A stretch of 64,000 nt of DNA from Accumulibacter sp. (GTDB lineage: Bacteria; Pseudomonadota; Gammaproteobacteria; Burkholderiales; Rhodocyclaceae), in NCBI GenBank assembly GCA_024235715.1, contig JACKLW010000005.1:496001-560000 (forward strand), written 5' to 3'. The translations under genes were made by a program, and so were the position numbers. This document shows positions 10,359-19,810 of the stretch, piece after piece. A model generated the notes under the pieces. The model had not been told where the DNA came from. It did not search any database and saw only the letters and a program-made list of their open reading frames with translations. The first letter of the stretch is position 1, and each line of letters starts with the position of its first letter.

Positions 10359-11839
10359 TAGCGCTCCTGACCAAGCTTGAAGGTTTTAATCGCCGACAGG
10401 CTGTCGTTAAGCGTCGGCATCTCGATATCGATCTGCGTTGCAATCAGCTGCTCCAGATTGCTTTGCGCCGTCTGCAGCGCGGCATTGCCGGCGTCGAAGT
10501 AGCGGTCCATCCATGTCTTGGCATGTTTCAGCTCATCGTGGAAAGTGACCTGATCATGCCCCAAGAGCGCCAGGCGGGCATTCAGCAGGCGCAGCTTGAT
10601 GTTCTCGCGCAGGAAGAAGGCCTGTCCGGGTGCCACGAAGGCCGGCTCGTTCCCGTCCATGCGCTGGATCCTGATCAGGGACTTGACCTCGCCCCAGAAC
10701 TCACGCCCCAGTCGCCGCCACAATTCAGCACTGGTCAGCCGCTGCCAGAATTCCACACTGGTTACTGAAGGCCACTCCGTCGACGATTCCTGTGCGGCGG
10801 CATCTGCCGACACTTTCGCTCTGTCCTGACTCGGCTGCGGCTGTGCCGCAACCGCCAGAGGGAGGGTATCGATTGCAGTGATCACGCTTTCCAGCCGCTG
10901 GCTCATGGCCGCGAGATCGATCTGTGGCAGGGCACGCAGACGCTCGAGATCGCCGCTCAGCACCTTGCGCAGGCTGGAAAACTGTGGCCGGCTGCTCGCC
11001 GCCAGGCGGGCGTCGGCAGTTTGCAGGGCCAACACGGCGCCCTGCACGTTGCCAGCCAGCTGCAGTTGCTGGGCGGCCAGCGTCACGCTTTGCTCGACCT
11101 CGGCAAGCGCCCACTCATCCCGGTTGCGTGCCAGATCCTTGTACAACTTCTCCAGGGTCGCCTGCTGGCTCTGCGACTCGCCGATCTTCTCCTCGAGCGC
11201 ACCGAGCCGGCCCAGCATGCCGGCCACCTGCTCCTGCGCCCCCTTGGACAGCGCCCGGATTTCCGCGCCGCTGGTGTCGCTGTCGGCAAGACGACGGGCC
11301 AGCTCCTGCTGCGTATCGGCCAGCTTCTGCCTGGTCTCCAGCCACTGCCAGCCGGCCAGCCCGAGGGCCACCAGGACCACCAGCAACCACGGACTACGCC
11401 AGGCCGGGGACGGCGAACCCGCCGTTATCGGCGCCTTCCCTGACGATGAGGAACTCGCCGGTGCTGGCTGAAAGGTCTCGGACATCGGCGCGTCGGCGGG
11501 CAGCGGTGGCGCCTCGGCCGTTGGCTGAGCGTCCGCCGCCGGTTCGCTCGCCGCGGCCTGCGCATTCGCGGGCGGCGGCGAGGTCTCGGACAGTAGCTGA
11601 TCCGCCGACAGCGGCGGCGTCTCCGTTGAAGGCGTATTCTCGGACTCCGGCTGACCGGCCAGTGGCGCCTCGCTGGCTGCAGCCTGGGGTTCCTCGGCCG
11701 ATGGCGGCGAGCCCTCAGGCACCGCTGCATCCGTATCAATGGCCGGTGACACCAGACTCTCTGACGGCGGTTCGCCGGCTGAGGTTGCAGCCGCTTGTTC
11801 AGTGAGAGAAGGCTGTGGCTCGATTCGTTTTTTCATCAT
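10358..11839 (-). CDS. hemX: HemX-family membrane protein (uroporphyrinogen C-methyltransferase-like name)
   Basis: A 493-residue inner-membrane protein of the heme operon. The ATG at 11839 overlaps the hemD stop as ATGA, which decides the start over a TTG 9 bp upstream. Roughly the first 150 residues are a Pro/Ala/Glu/Ser-rich low-complexity cytoplasmic region with repeated PLSADQLL/PLPADAP-like units. One transmembrane helix follows (about 155-172, WLLVVLVALGLAGWQWL), then a coiled-coil periplasmic domain typical of HemX. Despite the database name, no methyltransferase motif is visible. The exact role is not established. Confidence 0.86.
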   Translation of the reverse strand: MMKKRIEPQPSLTEQAAATSAGEPPSESLVSPAIDTDAAVPEGSPPSAEEPQAAASEAPLAGQPESENTPSTETPPLSADQLLSETSPPPANAQAAASEPAADAQPTAEAPPLPADAPMSETFQPAPASSSSSGKAPITAGSPSPAWRSPWLLVVLVALGLAGWQWLETRQKLADTQQELARRLADSDTSGAEIRALSKGAQEQVAGMLGRLGALEEKIGESQSQQATLEKLYKDLARNRDEWALAEVEQSVTLAAQQLQLAGNVQGAVLALQTADARLAASSRPQFSSLRKVLSGDLERLRALPQIDLAAMSQRLESVITAIDTLPLAVAAQPQPSQDRAKVSADAAAQESSTEWPSVTSVEFWQRLTSAELWRRLGREFWGEVKSLIRIQRMDGNEPAFVAPGQAFFLRENIKLRLLNARLALLGHDQVTFHDELKHAKTWMDRYFDAGNAALQTAQSNLEQLIATQIDIEMPTLNDSLSAIKTFKLGQER

Positions 11840-12609
11840 GACCGCCAATTATATACGTTCAGAGCAGCAATGATCCCAGCATCTGCCGGTTCGGTCAGAA
11901 TCACCCGCTGCAAACCAAGTTTTTGTGCCATCCCGGCGATTCGCTGGTGCGGCACGAACACCGGGGTGGTACACAGGGACGCGCGCGCAGGCGCATCAAG
12001 CAGATCGACCAGGTTGCGCAAGCCTTCGCTGGAAGTAATTGTAATAGCATCAAGCCGGTCGCTGCGCCAAAGCGCCTCAAGCGGCGCCGCGGTAGCCGGA
12101 GCGGAACGCCGATAACAGCTTACATGATCGACCTCGGCACCGCGTTCCCGCAAGCCATCGGCAAGCAACTCGCGACCGCCGTTCCCGCGGAAGATTACCA
12201 CGCGTCTTCCGGAAACGTCAGCCCGCTGCAGTGCCGGTAGTTCGAGCAAGGCCTCGGAATCGAAGCGCTCAAGCGGAGCGAGCGTGTTGGAAATCCCGTA
12301 GGCAGCCAGCGCAGCGACGCTTCCCTGGCCGATAGCGACTGCCTGCAGGTCCGCAGGCCACCCTCGTCCGGCAAGAATCGCCGGAACACTGTACTCGACC
12401 GCATTCGGGCTGATGAAGACGGCCAGAGAGTAGGTCTCCAGACGAGCGATCGCCGACTGCAAAGGTTCCGGGTCGTCCGCCGGCGAAATTTCGAGCAGCG
12501 GGAAAAGCAGCGGTTCGCCGCCCTGCTCGGCGATCCAGCCGAGAAGCTTCGGTGCTTGCGCGCGTGGCCGCGTGACGACGATTGTCTTTCCGCACAGGCG
12601 CCGGGTCAT
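11836..12609 (-). CDS. hemD: Uroporphyrinogen-III synthase HemD
   Basis: A 257-residue enzyme that closes and isomerises hydroxymethylbilane to uroporphyrinogen III. The start at 12609 overlaps the hemC stop and gives the usual N-terminus [11 protein letters not shown]. Conserved features include [20 protein letters not shown] and the C-terminal [14 protein letters not shown]. It sits between hemC and hemX with 4-bp overlaps on both sides. Sequence conservation in this family is low, so synteny is a major part of the call. Confidence 0.94.
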   Translation of the reverse strand: MTRRLCGKTIVVTRPRAQAPKLLGWIAEQGGEPLLFPLLEISPADDPEPLQSAIARLETYSLAVFISPNAVEYSVPAILAGRGWPADLQAVAIGQGSVAALAAYGISNTLAPLERFDSEALLELPALQRADVSGRRVVIFRGNGGRELLADGLRERGAEVDHVSCYRRSAPATAAPLEALWRSDRLDAITITSSEGLRNLVDLLDAPARASLCTTPVFVPHQRIAGMAQKLGLQRVILTEPADAGIIAALNVYNWRS

Positions 12610-13553
12610 TGGCCGACAGCGATTTCTTTGAGGATCGCATCGGCTCCCCGGTCGCGGAGCACCTGTGCCAGACCGCGGCCGACCGACTCGTCGTCTTCGG
12701 GCAGGCCATGCAGTTCGCCGGCCAAAAACTTCTTTCCGTCCAGCGTGGCCACAAAGCCGCGTAGCCACAACACACCACCTTCCAGTATCGCGTGCGCGGC
12801 AAGCGGAAGCTGGCAACTGCCTCCGAGAGCCCGCGAAAAAGCACGCTCAGCGCGCACGCAGTGGGCGGCAGCCGGATCGTTGAGCGGCGCCACCAGCTCG
12901 ATCAGGTCAGTGCGCCCACAGGGCACCTCAATGCCAAGCACGCCCTGCCCCGGCGCCGGCAACGACTGCTCGGGCGTCAGCACGGCGGCGATCCGGTCCA
13001 CCAGACCGAGTCGAATCAGGCCCGCCGCAGCGAGTATGATCGCATCATATTCGCCGGCATCGAGCTTCCTGAGCCGCGTATCAAGGTTGCCGCGCAGGCT
13101 CTTGACGACCAGTTCCGGACGGCAGGCGCGCAAACTCACCTCGCGGCGCAGGCTCGAGGTACCGACGACGGCGTTGACCGGCAGTTCGGCAAGATCGGAA
13201 AAGCGATTGGAGACGAAAGCGTCGCAGGGATTCTCGCGCGACGATATGGCGGCCAGGACGAATCCCTCAGGGAGATCCATCGGCAGATCCTTCATCGAAT
13301 GTACCGCGAGGTCGGCACGACCGCTGTGCATCGCGACCTCAAGCTCCTTGATGAACAGCCCCTTGCCACCGATTGCCGACAATGGGCGATCGAGGATCTG
13401 GTCGCCGCGGGTTGTCATGCCCAGGATGTCAACGCTGCGCTGCGGGTATAACGCGGCAAGGCGGTCACGCACATGCTCCGCCTGCCACATGGCAAGACGC
13501 GACTCCCGCGAGGCGATGACGATACGAGAGTAAGGTGGATTCGCAGGGTTCAA
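12606..13553 (-). CDS. hemC: Hydroxymethylbilane synthase (porphobilinogen deaminase) HemC
   Basis: Polymerises four porphobilinogens into hydroxymethylbilane. Motifs: [18 protein letters not shown] at the N-terminus, [27 protein letters not shown] and GQGVLGIEV. The cofactor-attachment cysteine lies in the C-terminal domain ([19 protein letters not shown]). I prefer the TTG at 13553 (315 residues, [15 protein letters not shown]). The only upstream ATG, at 13601, adds an arginine-rich stretch not seen in the family, but the start is uncertain. It is the first gene of hemC-D-X-Y. Confidence 0.94.
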   Translation of the reverse strand: MNPANPPYSRIVIASRESRLAMWQAEHVRDRLAALYPQRSVDILGMTTRGDQILDRPLSAIGGKGLFIKELEVAMHSGRADLAVHSMKDLPMDLPEGFVLAAISSRENPCDAFVSNRFSDLAELPVNAVVGTSSLRREVSLRACRPELVVKSLRGNLDTRLRKLDAGEYDAIILAAAGLIRLGLVDRIAAVLTPEQSLPAPGQGVLGIEVPCGRTDLIELVAPLNDPAAAHCVRAERAFSRALGGSCQLPLAAHAILEGGVLWLRGFVATLDGKKFLAGELHGLPEDDESVGRGLAQVLRDRGADAILKEIAVGQ

Positions 13554-13789
13554 GACTGAATTCCGGTAACGGTGTCGGCCGCCGCGCCAAACGGCCGGCA
13601 CGCAAGGGCAACATCAAACCCAAGGGCATCATGACCAGCGGCAATACTAACATGCTTGGCTAACATCCTTGGTCGGTACGCTGGCCGGCGGCAAGCCACT
13701 CGCTCCTTCTGCTCGCGCACCATCGCGAAAACCACGGGTCACGGGGCGGCAGCGCCTCCTTCTGCCAGGACATCGGGAACAGGCAGGTC

Positions 13790-14185
13790 GCCTGACAAGC
13801 CTGCCAATCAACGCCAACTGACTGCTCGGATTCCTGCAGCGCCGTCAGATAAGCCAGGATATCCTGGATAGCGCTGACCGCAAGAGCGTACAGGGCGCCC
13901 GTTTTGGCAGCCTCTTCATCGCACCGGCGCTCAGCCGCAAGATTGGCATTGATCTGCCTTTTGCAGGTAGTTCGTGTATTGGCCGCCAATGCGCGGGTAT
14001 TCACCTTGCTTGCCGCCAGCGCCGAACGGGCCGCGGCATGCAGCACACGGCCCGCAGACCTCTTTCGCCCGCTCGACATCCAGTGCCTGTGCCGGCCGAA
14101 TGATCGCTCCCCAAGCAGGATGAAGAGCAATCCTTTCAAGCTCTGAATGTAGCGCATGGAGACCAAGTCGGATGGCAGCCGGCAC
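13790..14185 (-). pseudogene. Decayed class I c-type cytochrome gene
   Basis: Read on the minus strand from an ATG at 14185, one frame gives a sequence resembling the start of a small cytochrome c: RPAQALDVERAKEVCGPCAACRGPFGAGGKQGEYPRIGGQ. The heme motif is CAACR rather than CxxCH, so the axial histidine is lost, and that frame stops at 13931. The shifted frame continues with the expected C-terminal pattern (IQDILAYLTAL) to about 13,820. Together these indicate a gene inactivated by a histidine-to-arginine change plus a frameshift near 13,960, and probably an internal deletion. The likely ancestor is a periplasmic cytochrome common in Rhodocyclaceae. The flanks (13,554-13,789 and 14,186-14,272) show nothing I recognise. 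Confidence 0.55.
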
Positions 14186-14272
14186 TACAGAACAGAAAAT
14201 GCGTCGCCGGCCACCGTGATGAGAGTCAGGAAGCCGCCGGCCATCCCCTTGCCGGCCCGTCGCAGCAGGCGA

Positions 14273-15058
14273 TCAGGAGCTTAGCTGGCGCGCATAGGCC
14301 TTGAGTAGGGGCCACTGCCGACGACTGACCGGCAGACGCTCGGGAACATCGCGCAGAAGCGCCTGCCATTGGCTCTCCGCGTCGTCGCAGGTGGCAGTTC
14401 TTTCGAAACCGGTGACCGCGTCCTTGGCCGCCAGCACGCTGCGATGCAGGCGGATGAAGTTGCCGCCGAACTCCTGTTCGAGATGGGTCAGAGATTCGTC
14501 AAGCAGGTACTCACGATCGCGAGTCCTCGCCGCGACGTACTTCAGCTCGGCCCGCAGGTAGACAATGTCGGCCACGGCAATCAGCAACAGGCGGCCACGC
14601 TCGTGACAGGAAAGGTGCGTGCGCGGCGCCTGCGGCAACCGCGCGAGCGGCGCCGCTGACTTCTGCTGCCCGGCACGCACTTTCCGCAGCGCGTCCAGCA
14701 GGCGTCGCGCACGCACCGGCTTCAGCAAGTAGTCGACGGCGTTGAGTTCGAAGGCCTGGACCGCGTAGGCGTCGTAGGCGGTCACGAAGATGACCGCCGG
14801 TGGATGCTCGCTAAGCGCCAGGTGACGCGCGAGTTCTATGCCATCCATCTCAGGCATGCGGATATCGACCAGCGCCACGTCCACCGGCTGACCCTCGATC
14901 GCGGTCAAGGCACACAAGCCGTTGTCGGCTTCGGCAACGACCCGGTTGGGCAATTCCGGTGCGATGTCCGCCAACAGGTCACGCAGGCGCGCCCGCGCCG
15001 GCGCTTCATCGTCACAGATCAGCAGCGACAGGGTCGCAGGGTTTGCCTGCGCAGTCAT
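14273..15058 (-). CDS. algR: LytTR-type response regulator (AlgR-like)
   Basis: A 261-residue two-component regulator. The receiver domain (about 10-125) has the acidic pair in LLICDDE, the phosphoacceptor aspartate in VDIRMPEMDG (near residue 65) and the conserved lysine in VDYLLKPVRA. The C-terminal half (about 150-255) is a LytTR DNA-binding domain (HLSCHERGRLLLIAVADIVYLRAELKYVAARTRDREYLLDESL). It overlaps the upstream kinase gene by 4 bp. The order argH / algZ-algR-hemC matches the Pseudomonas alg locus, where AlgR controls alginate and type IV pilus functions. Targets here are unknown. Confidence 0.88.
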   Translation of the reverse strand: MTAQANPATLSLLICDDEAPARARLRDLLADIAPELPNRVVAEADNGLCALTAIEGQPVDVALVDIRMPEMDGIELARHLALSEHPPAVIFVTAYDAYAVQAFELNAVDYLLKPVRARRLLDALRKVRAGQQKSAAPLARLPQAPRTHLSCHERGRLLLIAVADIVYLRAELKYVAARTRDREYLLDESLTHLEQEFGGNFIRLHRSVLAAKDAVTGFERTATCDDAESQWQALLRDVPERLPVSRRQWPLLKAYARQLSS

Positions 15059-16095
15059 CGCCGCAAACCTCGGCGAGGCAGGCCAATGCGCACGCGAAAC
15101 TCGCGCCGCCCGTCTGGCAGCACGACTTCACCCGTCTCCAGGCGCGCTTCAAGATCGTAGTGCAGAGCCAGCCGTTCGCGGATGTTGTCCAGCGCCATGT
15201 GGTTGCTGCGCAGGCTTCCCGCCCGATTGCCGCAGGGATTGGCAATATCGAGGAGCACTTCGTCAGCGCTGCAGGCCAGGCAAATACGGATCGTGCCTTT
15301 GTCGCCCGAAGGCTCGATGCCGTGATAGACGGCGTTTTCGAGCAGTGGCTGCACCATGAGCGGCGGCACCTTGAGATCCAGGGGCAGATCGGCGGCAACG
15401 TCCCATTCGACGTTCAGGCGCTCTGCAAGACGCAATTTTTCGAGGCCCAGATACTGTCGGCATAGCTCGATCTCGTCGGCCAGTGGTACCAGTTCGCGAT
15501 GATCACGCATCAGCGTACGAAACAGCTCGGCCAGTTCTTCGAGCGCCGTCTCCGCACGCCGCGGGTCTGCGCGGATCAGCGAGAGTACGGCGTTCAGACT
15601 GTTGAACAGAAAATGCGGGCGGATGCGAGCGCTCAAGGCCAGCAAGCGCGCCTCGACGAGCGCCGGAGAAAGCGCGCTGGCCCGCAAGCTGAAGTAGCCG
15701 AGCATGAACGCCGCCGCCAACCCGCCAAGCAGCCCGGCCCTGATCAGGCGCTGTCCACAACCCTCGTCGAAGCTCAGGTAACACCACAGTGCGGAGAACA
15801 GGGCCGCCGACGCGGCGGCCAGCAGGAACACCGCCGCGCGCCCCACCCAGACCGGCGGCCGCCGCAGGACGTTGGCAAGCAGCGCCAGAACAGCCAGGTT
15901 GAGGAGCAGCACCGGCTGCACCCAGGCGGCCATGTCAATGTAATTTTGCAGACTGTCCGCAATGCCCCGGCTCTGGACCAGCGCCGCGACGAGCGCCAGC
16001 AGGTTCACGCCAAGCAGAACTCGCAGCATGACGCCGGAATTCCGGAACTCCGGTAGAGGCTGACCGGCCAGGTTTTGCTTTATACTTCCCATCAC
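15055..16095 (-). CDS. algZ: LytS/AlgZ-type sensor histidine kinase
   Basis: A 346-residue membrane sensor kinase of the His_kinase (LytS/YehU) class. The N-terminal half has about four hydrophobic segments (starting LRVLLGVNLLALVAAL). The phosphoacceptor region is LSARIRPHFLFNSLNAVLSLIRADP, where H in RPHFLFN is the expected site. A C-terminal ATPase domain includes PPLMVQPLLENAVYHGIEP (N box) and a glycine box near LDIANPCG. It is coupled to the downstream regulator by an ATGA overlap. It faces away from argH across a 58-bp gap that must hold both promoters. Confidence 0.88.
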   Translation of the reverse strand: MMGSIKQNLAGQPLPEFRNSGVMLRVLLGVNLLALVAALVQSRGIADSLQNYIDMAAWVQPVLLLNLAVLALLANVLRRPPVWVGRAAVFLLAAASAALFSALWCYLSFDEGCGQRLIRAGLLGGLAAAFMLGYFSLRASALSPALVEARLLALSARIRPHFLFNSLNAVLSLIRADPRRAETALEELAELFRTLMRDHRELVPLADEIELCRQYLGLEKLRLAERLNVEWDVAADLPLDLKVPPLMVQPLLENAVYHGIEPSGDKGTIRICLACSADEVLLDIANPCGNRAGSLRSNHMALDNIRERLALHYDLEARLETGEVVLPDGRREFRVRIGLPRRGLRR

Positions 16096-16153
16096 TCGAA
16101 GTGGCGCCTGTCCAAGGTTCTACGAGTGATTCTAGCCCAGGACCCCCTCCTTC

Positions 16154-17539
16154 ATGAGCCTATCGGATTCTACCCAATACACTTGGGCCGGCCGCTTCTC
16201 CGAGCCGATGTCAGATCTCGTCAAGCGCTACACGGCCTCGGTCGATTTCGATCGGCGAATGTGGCGTCAGGACATCCGCGCCTCGGTGGCGCACGCCACG
16301 ATGCTCGCCAGGCAGCAGATCATCAGCGCCGAGGACCTTGCCGATATCGAACGTGGCATGGCGCAGGTGGTACGCGAGATCGAGGACGAAAGCTTTGTCT
16401 GGTCGCTCGATCTTGAGGATGTGCACCTGAATATCGAGAAGCGCCTGACCGCGATCGTTGGCGACGCCGGCAAACGCCTGCATACCGGTCGCTCGCGCAA
16501 CGACCAGGTAGCGACCGACATTCGTCTCTATCTGCGCGACGCGATCGACGATCTGCTCCCGCTGCTGCGCCAGTTCCAGACCCGGCTGCTCGATCTGGCC
16601 GAAAGGGAGGCGGCGACGCCGCTACCCGGCTTCACCCACCTGCAGGTCGCCCAGCCGGTCACCTTCGGACATCACCTGCTGGCCTATCACGAGATGATGC
16701 AGCGGGATGCCGAACGCTTCGCTGACTGCCGGCGCCGCACCAACCGCCTGCCGCTCGGAGCGGCTGCGCTGGCCGGCACCACCTATCCGATCGATCGCCA
16801 TTTCGTCGCCGAACTGCTCGGTTTCGAGGGTGTCTGCGAGAACTCGCTCGATGCCGTTTCCGACCGCGACTTCGCTATCGAATTCTGCGCTGCCTGCGCG
16901 CTGCTGATGATGCACCTGTCGCGCCTGTCGGAAGAACTGGTGCTGTGGATGAACCCGCGCTTCGGCTTCATCAGGATTGCCGACCGCTTCTGTACTGGCA
17001 GCTCGATCATGCCCCAGAAGAGGAATCCCGATGTTCCCGAACTGGCGCGCGGCAAGACCGGCCGCGTGTACGGACACCTGACCGCCTTGCTGACCTTGAT
17101 GAAAGGCCAGCCACTGGCTTACAACAAGGACAACCAGGAAGACAAGGAACCGCTGTTCGACGCCATCGATACGGTCAGTGACACGCTGCGCATTTTCGCC
17201 GAAATGATCGCCGGCATCACCGTCAACCCGGGGAAGATGCGCGACGCATTGGCCGAGGGCTTCGCCACGGCCACCGACCTGGCCGATTACCTGACCCGCA
17301 AGGGCCTGCCTTTCCGGGACGCCCACGAGACTGTCGGGCTGGCAGTGCGTCGCGCCGAGGACCTCGGCGTCGACCTGGCGCAACTGCCGATCGCCGACCT
17401 GCAAAGCTTCTCACCGCTGGTCGGCGACGACGTCTTCGCAATCCTCAGCGTCGCCGGCTCGCTGGCCGCGCGCAAGCACATTGGCGGCACGGCGCCGGAG
17501 CAGGTCCTGGCGGCAATCGCCCGCGCCCGCCGCGCTTAG
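16154..17539 (+). CDS. argH: Argininosuccinate lyase ArgH
   Basis: A 461-residue fumarase-superfamily enzyme that splits argininosuccinate into arginine and fumarate. Motifs: the N-terminal [47 protein letters not shown] (catalytic histidine region), and the signature [15 protein letters not shown] with the catalytic serine. Full length, with typical arginine-pathway features. It is divergent from algZ. The kinase gene follows 22 bp later on the same strand. Confidence 0.97.
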   Translation: MSLSDSTQYTWAGRFSEPMSDLVKRYTASVDFDRRMWRQDIRASVAHATMLARQQIISAEDLADIERGMAQVVREIEDESFVWSLDLEDVHLNIEKRLTAIVGDAGKRLHTGRSRNDQVATDIRLYLRDAIDDLLPLLRQFQTRLLDLAEREAATPLPGFTHLQVAQPVTFGHHLLAYHEMMQRDAERFADCRRRTNRLPLGAAALAGTTYPIDRHFVAELLGFEGVCENSLDAVSDRDFAIEFCAACALLMMHLSRLSEELVLWMNPRFGFIRIADRFCTGSSIMPQKRNPDVPELARGKTGRVYGHLTALLTLMKGQPLAYNKDNQEDKEPLFDAIDTVSDTLRIFAEMIAGITVNPGKMRDALAEGFATATDLADYLTRKGLPFRDAHETVGLAVRRAEDLGVDLAQLPIADLQSFSPLVGDDVFAILSVAGSLAARKHIGGTAPEQVLAAIARARRA

Positions 17540-17561
17540 GCCAACCGCCGCGGACGGCGCG

Positions 17562-18848
17562 ATGGAGAAGATCGGCAAGTATGAGCTTGTCCGGGAAATC
17601 GGCCGTGGCGCAACGTCCACCGTGTTCCTGGCCAGCGACGCGTTTACGCAGCGCGAGGTGGCGGTCAAGGTAGCGTTCCCCGGCATCCTGAAAGACCCTG
17701 ACCGGGGTCGCCTATACACTCATTTGTTTCTCAATGAAGCCGCGCTGATCGGCCGACTGTCGCACCCGCACATCGTCCAGACCTACGACGCGGTTGTAGA
17801 CGACCATCTCTGCTACATCGTGATGGAGTATGTCGCCGGTGGCACGCTGGAAAAGGTCTGCGCAGCCGACCGGCTGCTGTCGCTCGAACGCATCGTCGAG
17901 ATCGTATTCAAATGCACGCGTGCACTCGACTTCGCTTGCCAGGGCGGCATCATTCACCGCGACATCAAGCCAGCCAACATCCTGTTCACCTGCACCGACC
18001 CGCACGAGGGCGACATCAAGATTTCCGATTTCGGCGCAGCGATCATCGGCTCGCCCGACCGCACGCTGGTACAAGGTATCGGGTCGCCGGCCTACATGTC
18101 ACCGGAACAGGTCAAGGAGCAAGCGCTCGACCAGCAGACCGACATCTACTCTCTGGGCGTCGTGATGTATCAGTTGCTGACCGGTCGCCTGCCCTTTCGG
18201 GCGCACAACAGCTACGACATGATCTACCAGATCATCAACGCCGAACCACGCAAGCCATCGACACTGCGCAAGGAGATTCCGGCAGCACTTGATGCCATCG
18301 TCGCACGCGCGATGAGCAAGAGGGTCGAAAGCCGCTACCCCACCTGGCAGGAGTTTGCCCACGACCTGGCGCAGGCCTTCCGCGCACAACAACCGAAGGT
18401 GTCGGTCGAGAACATGGCCGATCTCGAGAAGTTCGACATTCTGCGTTCCTTCGCGTTTTTTGCCGACTTCGCGGATGTCGAGATCTGGGAGGTGGTGGGC
18501 TTTTCGGAGTGGAGCCGCGCATCGCCGGGCACGGCGATCATTCGCGACGGCGACCTGGGCGAGTTCTTCTGCTTCCTCGTCGAAGGCGAGTTGAAGGTAC
18601 TCAAGAACGGACTGATCCTGGACATGCTTACCACCGGCGAATGCTTCGGCGAAATGGCCGTGATCGGCAAATCGACCTGTCGACGCGCTGCCGATATCGT
18701 CGCTCTGACCGAAGCAAAGCTGGTACGCATAGGCAAGAACGCCTTACAGGCTTCTTCAGAAACCTGCCGGGCACACTTCTACCAATCCTTTCTGGCTGTC
18801 CTCAGCGAGCGTCTGAGTTTGGCAAACAATCGCCTGGTAACGTTCTGA
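17562..18848 (+). CDS. Serine/threonine protein kinase with C-terminal cyclic-nucleotide-binding domain
   Basis: A 428-residue soluble protein fusing two domains. Residues ~1-265 form a eukaryotic-type protein kinase: glycine loop EIGRGATSTVFLA, catalytic lysine in VAVKVAF, HRDIKPANILF catalytic loop, DFGAA metal loop and the SPAYMSPEQV activation segment. Residues ~290-428 form a CRP-like cyclic-nucleotide-binding fold (GTAIIRDGDLGEFFCFLVEGELKVL, then GECFGEMAVIG). No transmembrane segment is evident. The start was chosen because it begins MEKIGKYELVREIG directly. It may be cotranscribed with argH. The link suggests phosphorylation gated by cAMP, c-di-GMP or another ligand, but substrate and ligand are unknown. 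Confidence 0.9.
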   Translation: MEKIGKYELVREIGRGATSTVFLASDAFTQREVAVKVAFPGILKDPDRGRLYTHLFLNEAALIGRLSHPHIVQTYDAVVDDHLCYIVMEYVAGGTLEKVCAADRLLSLERIVEIVFKCTRALDFACQGGIIHRDIKPANILFTCTDPHEGDIKISDFGAAIIGSPDRTLVQGIGSPAYMSPEQVKEQALDQQTDIYSLGVVMYQLLTGRLPFRAHNSYDMIYQIINAEPRKPSTLRKEIPAALDAIVARAMSKRVESRYPTWQEFAHDLAQAFRAQQPKVSVENMADLEKFDILRSFAFFADFADVEIWEVVGFSEWSRASPGTAIIRDGDLGEFFCFLVEGELKVLKNGLILDMLTTGECFGEMAVIGKSTCRRAADIVALTEAKLVRIGKNALQASSETCRAHFYQSFLAVLSERLSLANNRLVTF

Positions 18849-18952
18849 GAGCGGGCGCAGCTCACCACCGGGCGCCCGAAGTGAATGGCGATTGCTTCGA
18901 TCGGCGGCATCGATGTATATTAGTGTTTTCTGATCGATGGAGTACCCCGCTC

Positions 18953-19318
18953 ATGAGCAAATCCTTCAACACCATAACCAGCGATGTTTCCAAGGGACTG
19001 AGCACCCTTCGGCACGAGATCCCGGAAACGATTCAAGGCTTCAATGCATTGGCCAAGGCCGCCCTCTCACCCGGTGCGATGTCGGCGCTCGACAAGGAGT
19101 TGATCGCGTTGGCGATCGGCGTCGCCAGTCATTGCGATGCGTGCATCGGCTTTCATGTGAAGGCACTGATTCGCCTGGGCGTCAGCCGCGAACAGCTGAT
19201 GGAGACGCTCGCCGTCTGCACCTACATGGGTGGTGGCCCATCCCTCATGTACGCCGCCGAAGCCGTACGCGCCTACGAGGAGCTGAGCGTCGGCAGGCCG
19301 GCGCCGGCCCACGCCTGA
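18953..19318 (+). CDS. Carboxymuconolactone decarboxylase / AhpD-like protein
   Basis: A 121-residue member of the AhpD-like alkylhydroperoxidase superfamily. The characteristic active-site region is DKELIALAIGVASHCDACIGFHVKALIRLGVSREQLMETL, with the CxxC pair (CDAC) and nearby histidine of the thiol peroxidase relatives. The start is supported by a GGAG ribosome-binding site. Members are trimeric or hexameric and act in peroxide reduction or as small decarboxylases; the sequence alone does not choose. It lies about 100 bp after the kinase gene and ends at a strong hairpin shared with grxD. Confidence 0.88.
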   Translation: MSKSFNTITSDVSKGLSTLRHEIPETIQGFNALAKAALSPGAMSALDKELIALAIGVASHCDACIGFHVKALIRLGVSREQLMETLAVCTYMGGGPSLMYAAEAVRAYEELSVGRPAPAHA

Positions 19319-19360
19319 AAAGGCCATCGCGGCGCTACATGCACGCCGCGATGGCCTTCA
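19317..19360. terminator. Bidirectional terminator between ahpD-like gene and grxD
   Basis: A perfect 15-bp inverted repeat (AAGGCCATCGCGGCG and its complement, 19,320-19,334 and 19,344-19,358) around a 9-nt loop. On the minus strand the stem is followed by TTTT. It sits between two genes that end toward each other, so it can terminate both. Confidence 0.75.
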
Positions 19361-19414
19361 GCCGGCAAGACATCGGCGCATACCGCGCCCGTCGGACAGC
19401 AGGTGGCTCAGCGA

Positions 19415-19738
19415 TCAGACGGGGTCTACCAGCCCTTCAAGAAGTTTCTGCAACTCGCCGTCTTCATACATTTCACGCATGATGTCACAGCCGCCAACGA
19501 ACTCGCCGCGCACGTAGAGTTGCGGGATCGTCGGCCAATTGGCATACGACTTTATGCCGCTGCGGATTTCCGGATTCTCGAGCACATTCACGCTCAGGAA
19601 GCTGGAGACCCCGCAAGCCTTGAGAATCTGCACGGTTACCGACGAGAACCCGCATTGCGGAACCTGCGGCGTTCCTTTCATATAGAGCACCACCGGGTTG
19701 GTCGTTACCTGTTCCTTGATCAATTGCTGAGCATCCAT
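19415..19738 (-). CDS. grxD: Monothiol glutaredoxin GrxD (Grx4)
   Basis: A 107-residue CGFS-type glutaredoxin that carries [2Fe-2S] clusters, usually with BolA partners. The active site is MKGTPQVPQCGFSSVTVQIL. Other features are the glutathione-binding WPTIPQLYVRGEFVGGCDIM region and the C-terminal GELQKLL. It is the last gene of the hemA-prfA-prmC-grxD cluster, a standard order in beta-proteobacteria. Confidence 0.96.
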   Translation of the reverse strand: MDAQQLIKEQVTTNPVVLYMKGTPQVPQCGFSSVTVQILKACGVSSFLSVNVLENPEIRSGIKSYANWPTIPQLYVRGEFVGGCDIMREMYEDGELQKLLEGLVDPV

Positions 19739-19810
19739 CGCAAAACCTCGTAATTCCTGTTGGTTGGGAACAAATCAGCCGGTCAGTCTACCGGCTTGCT
19801 GCACGGATCG

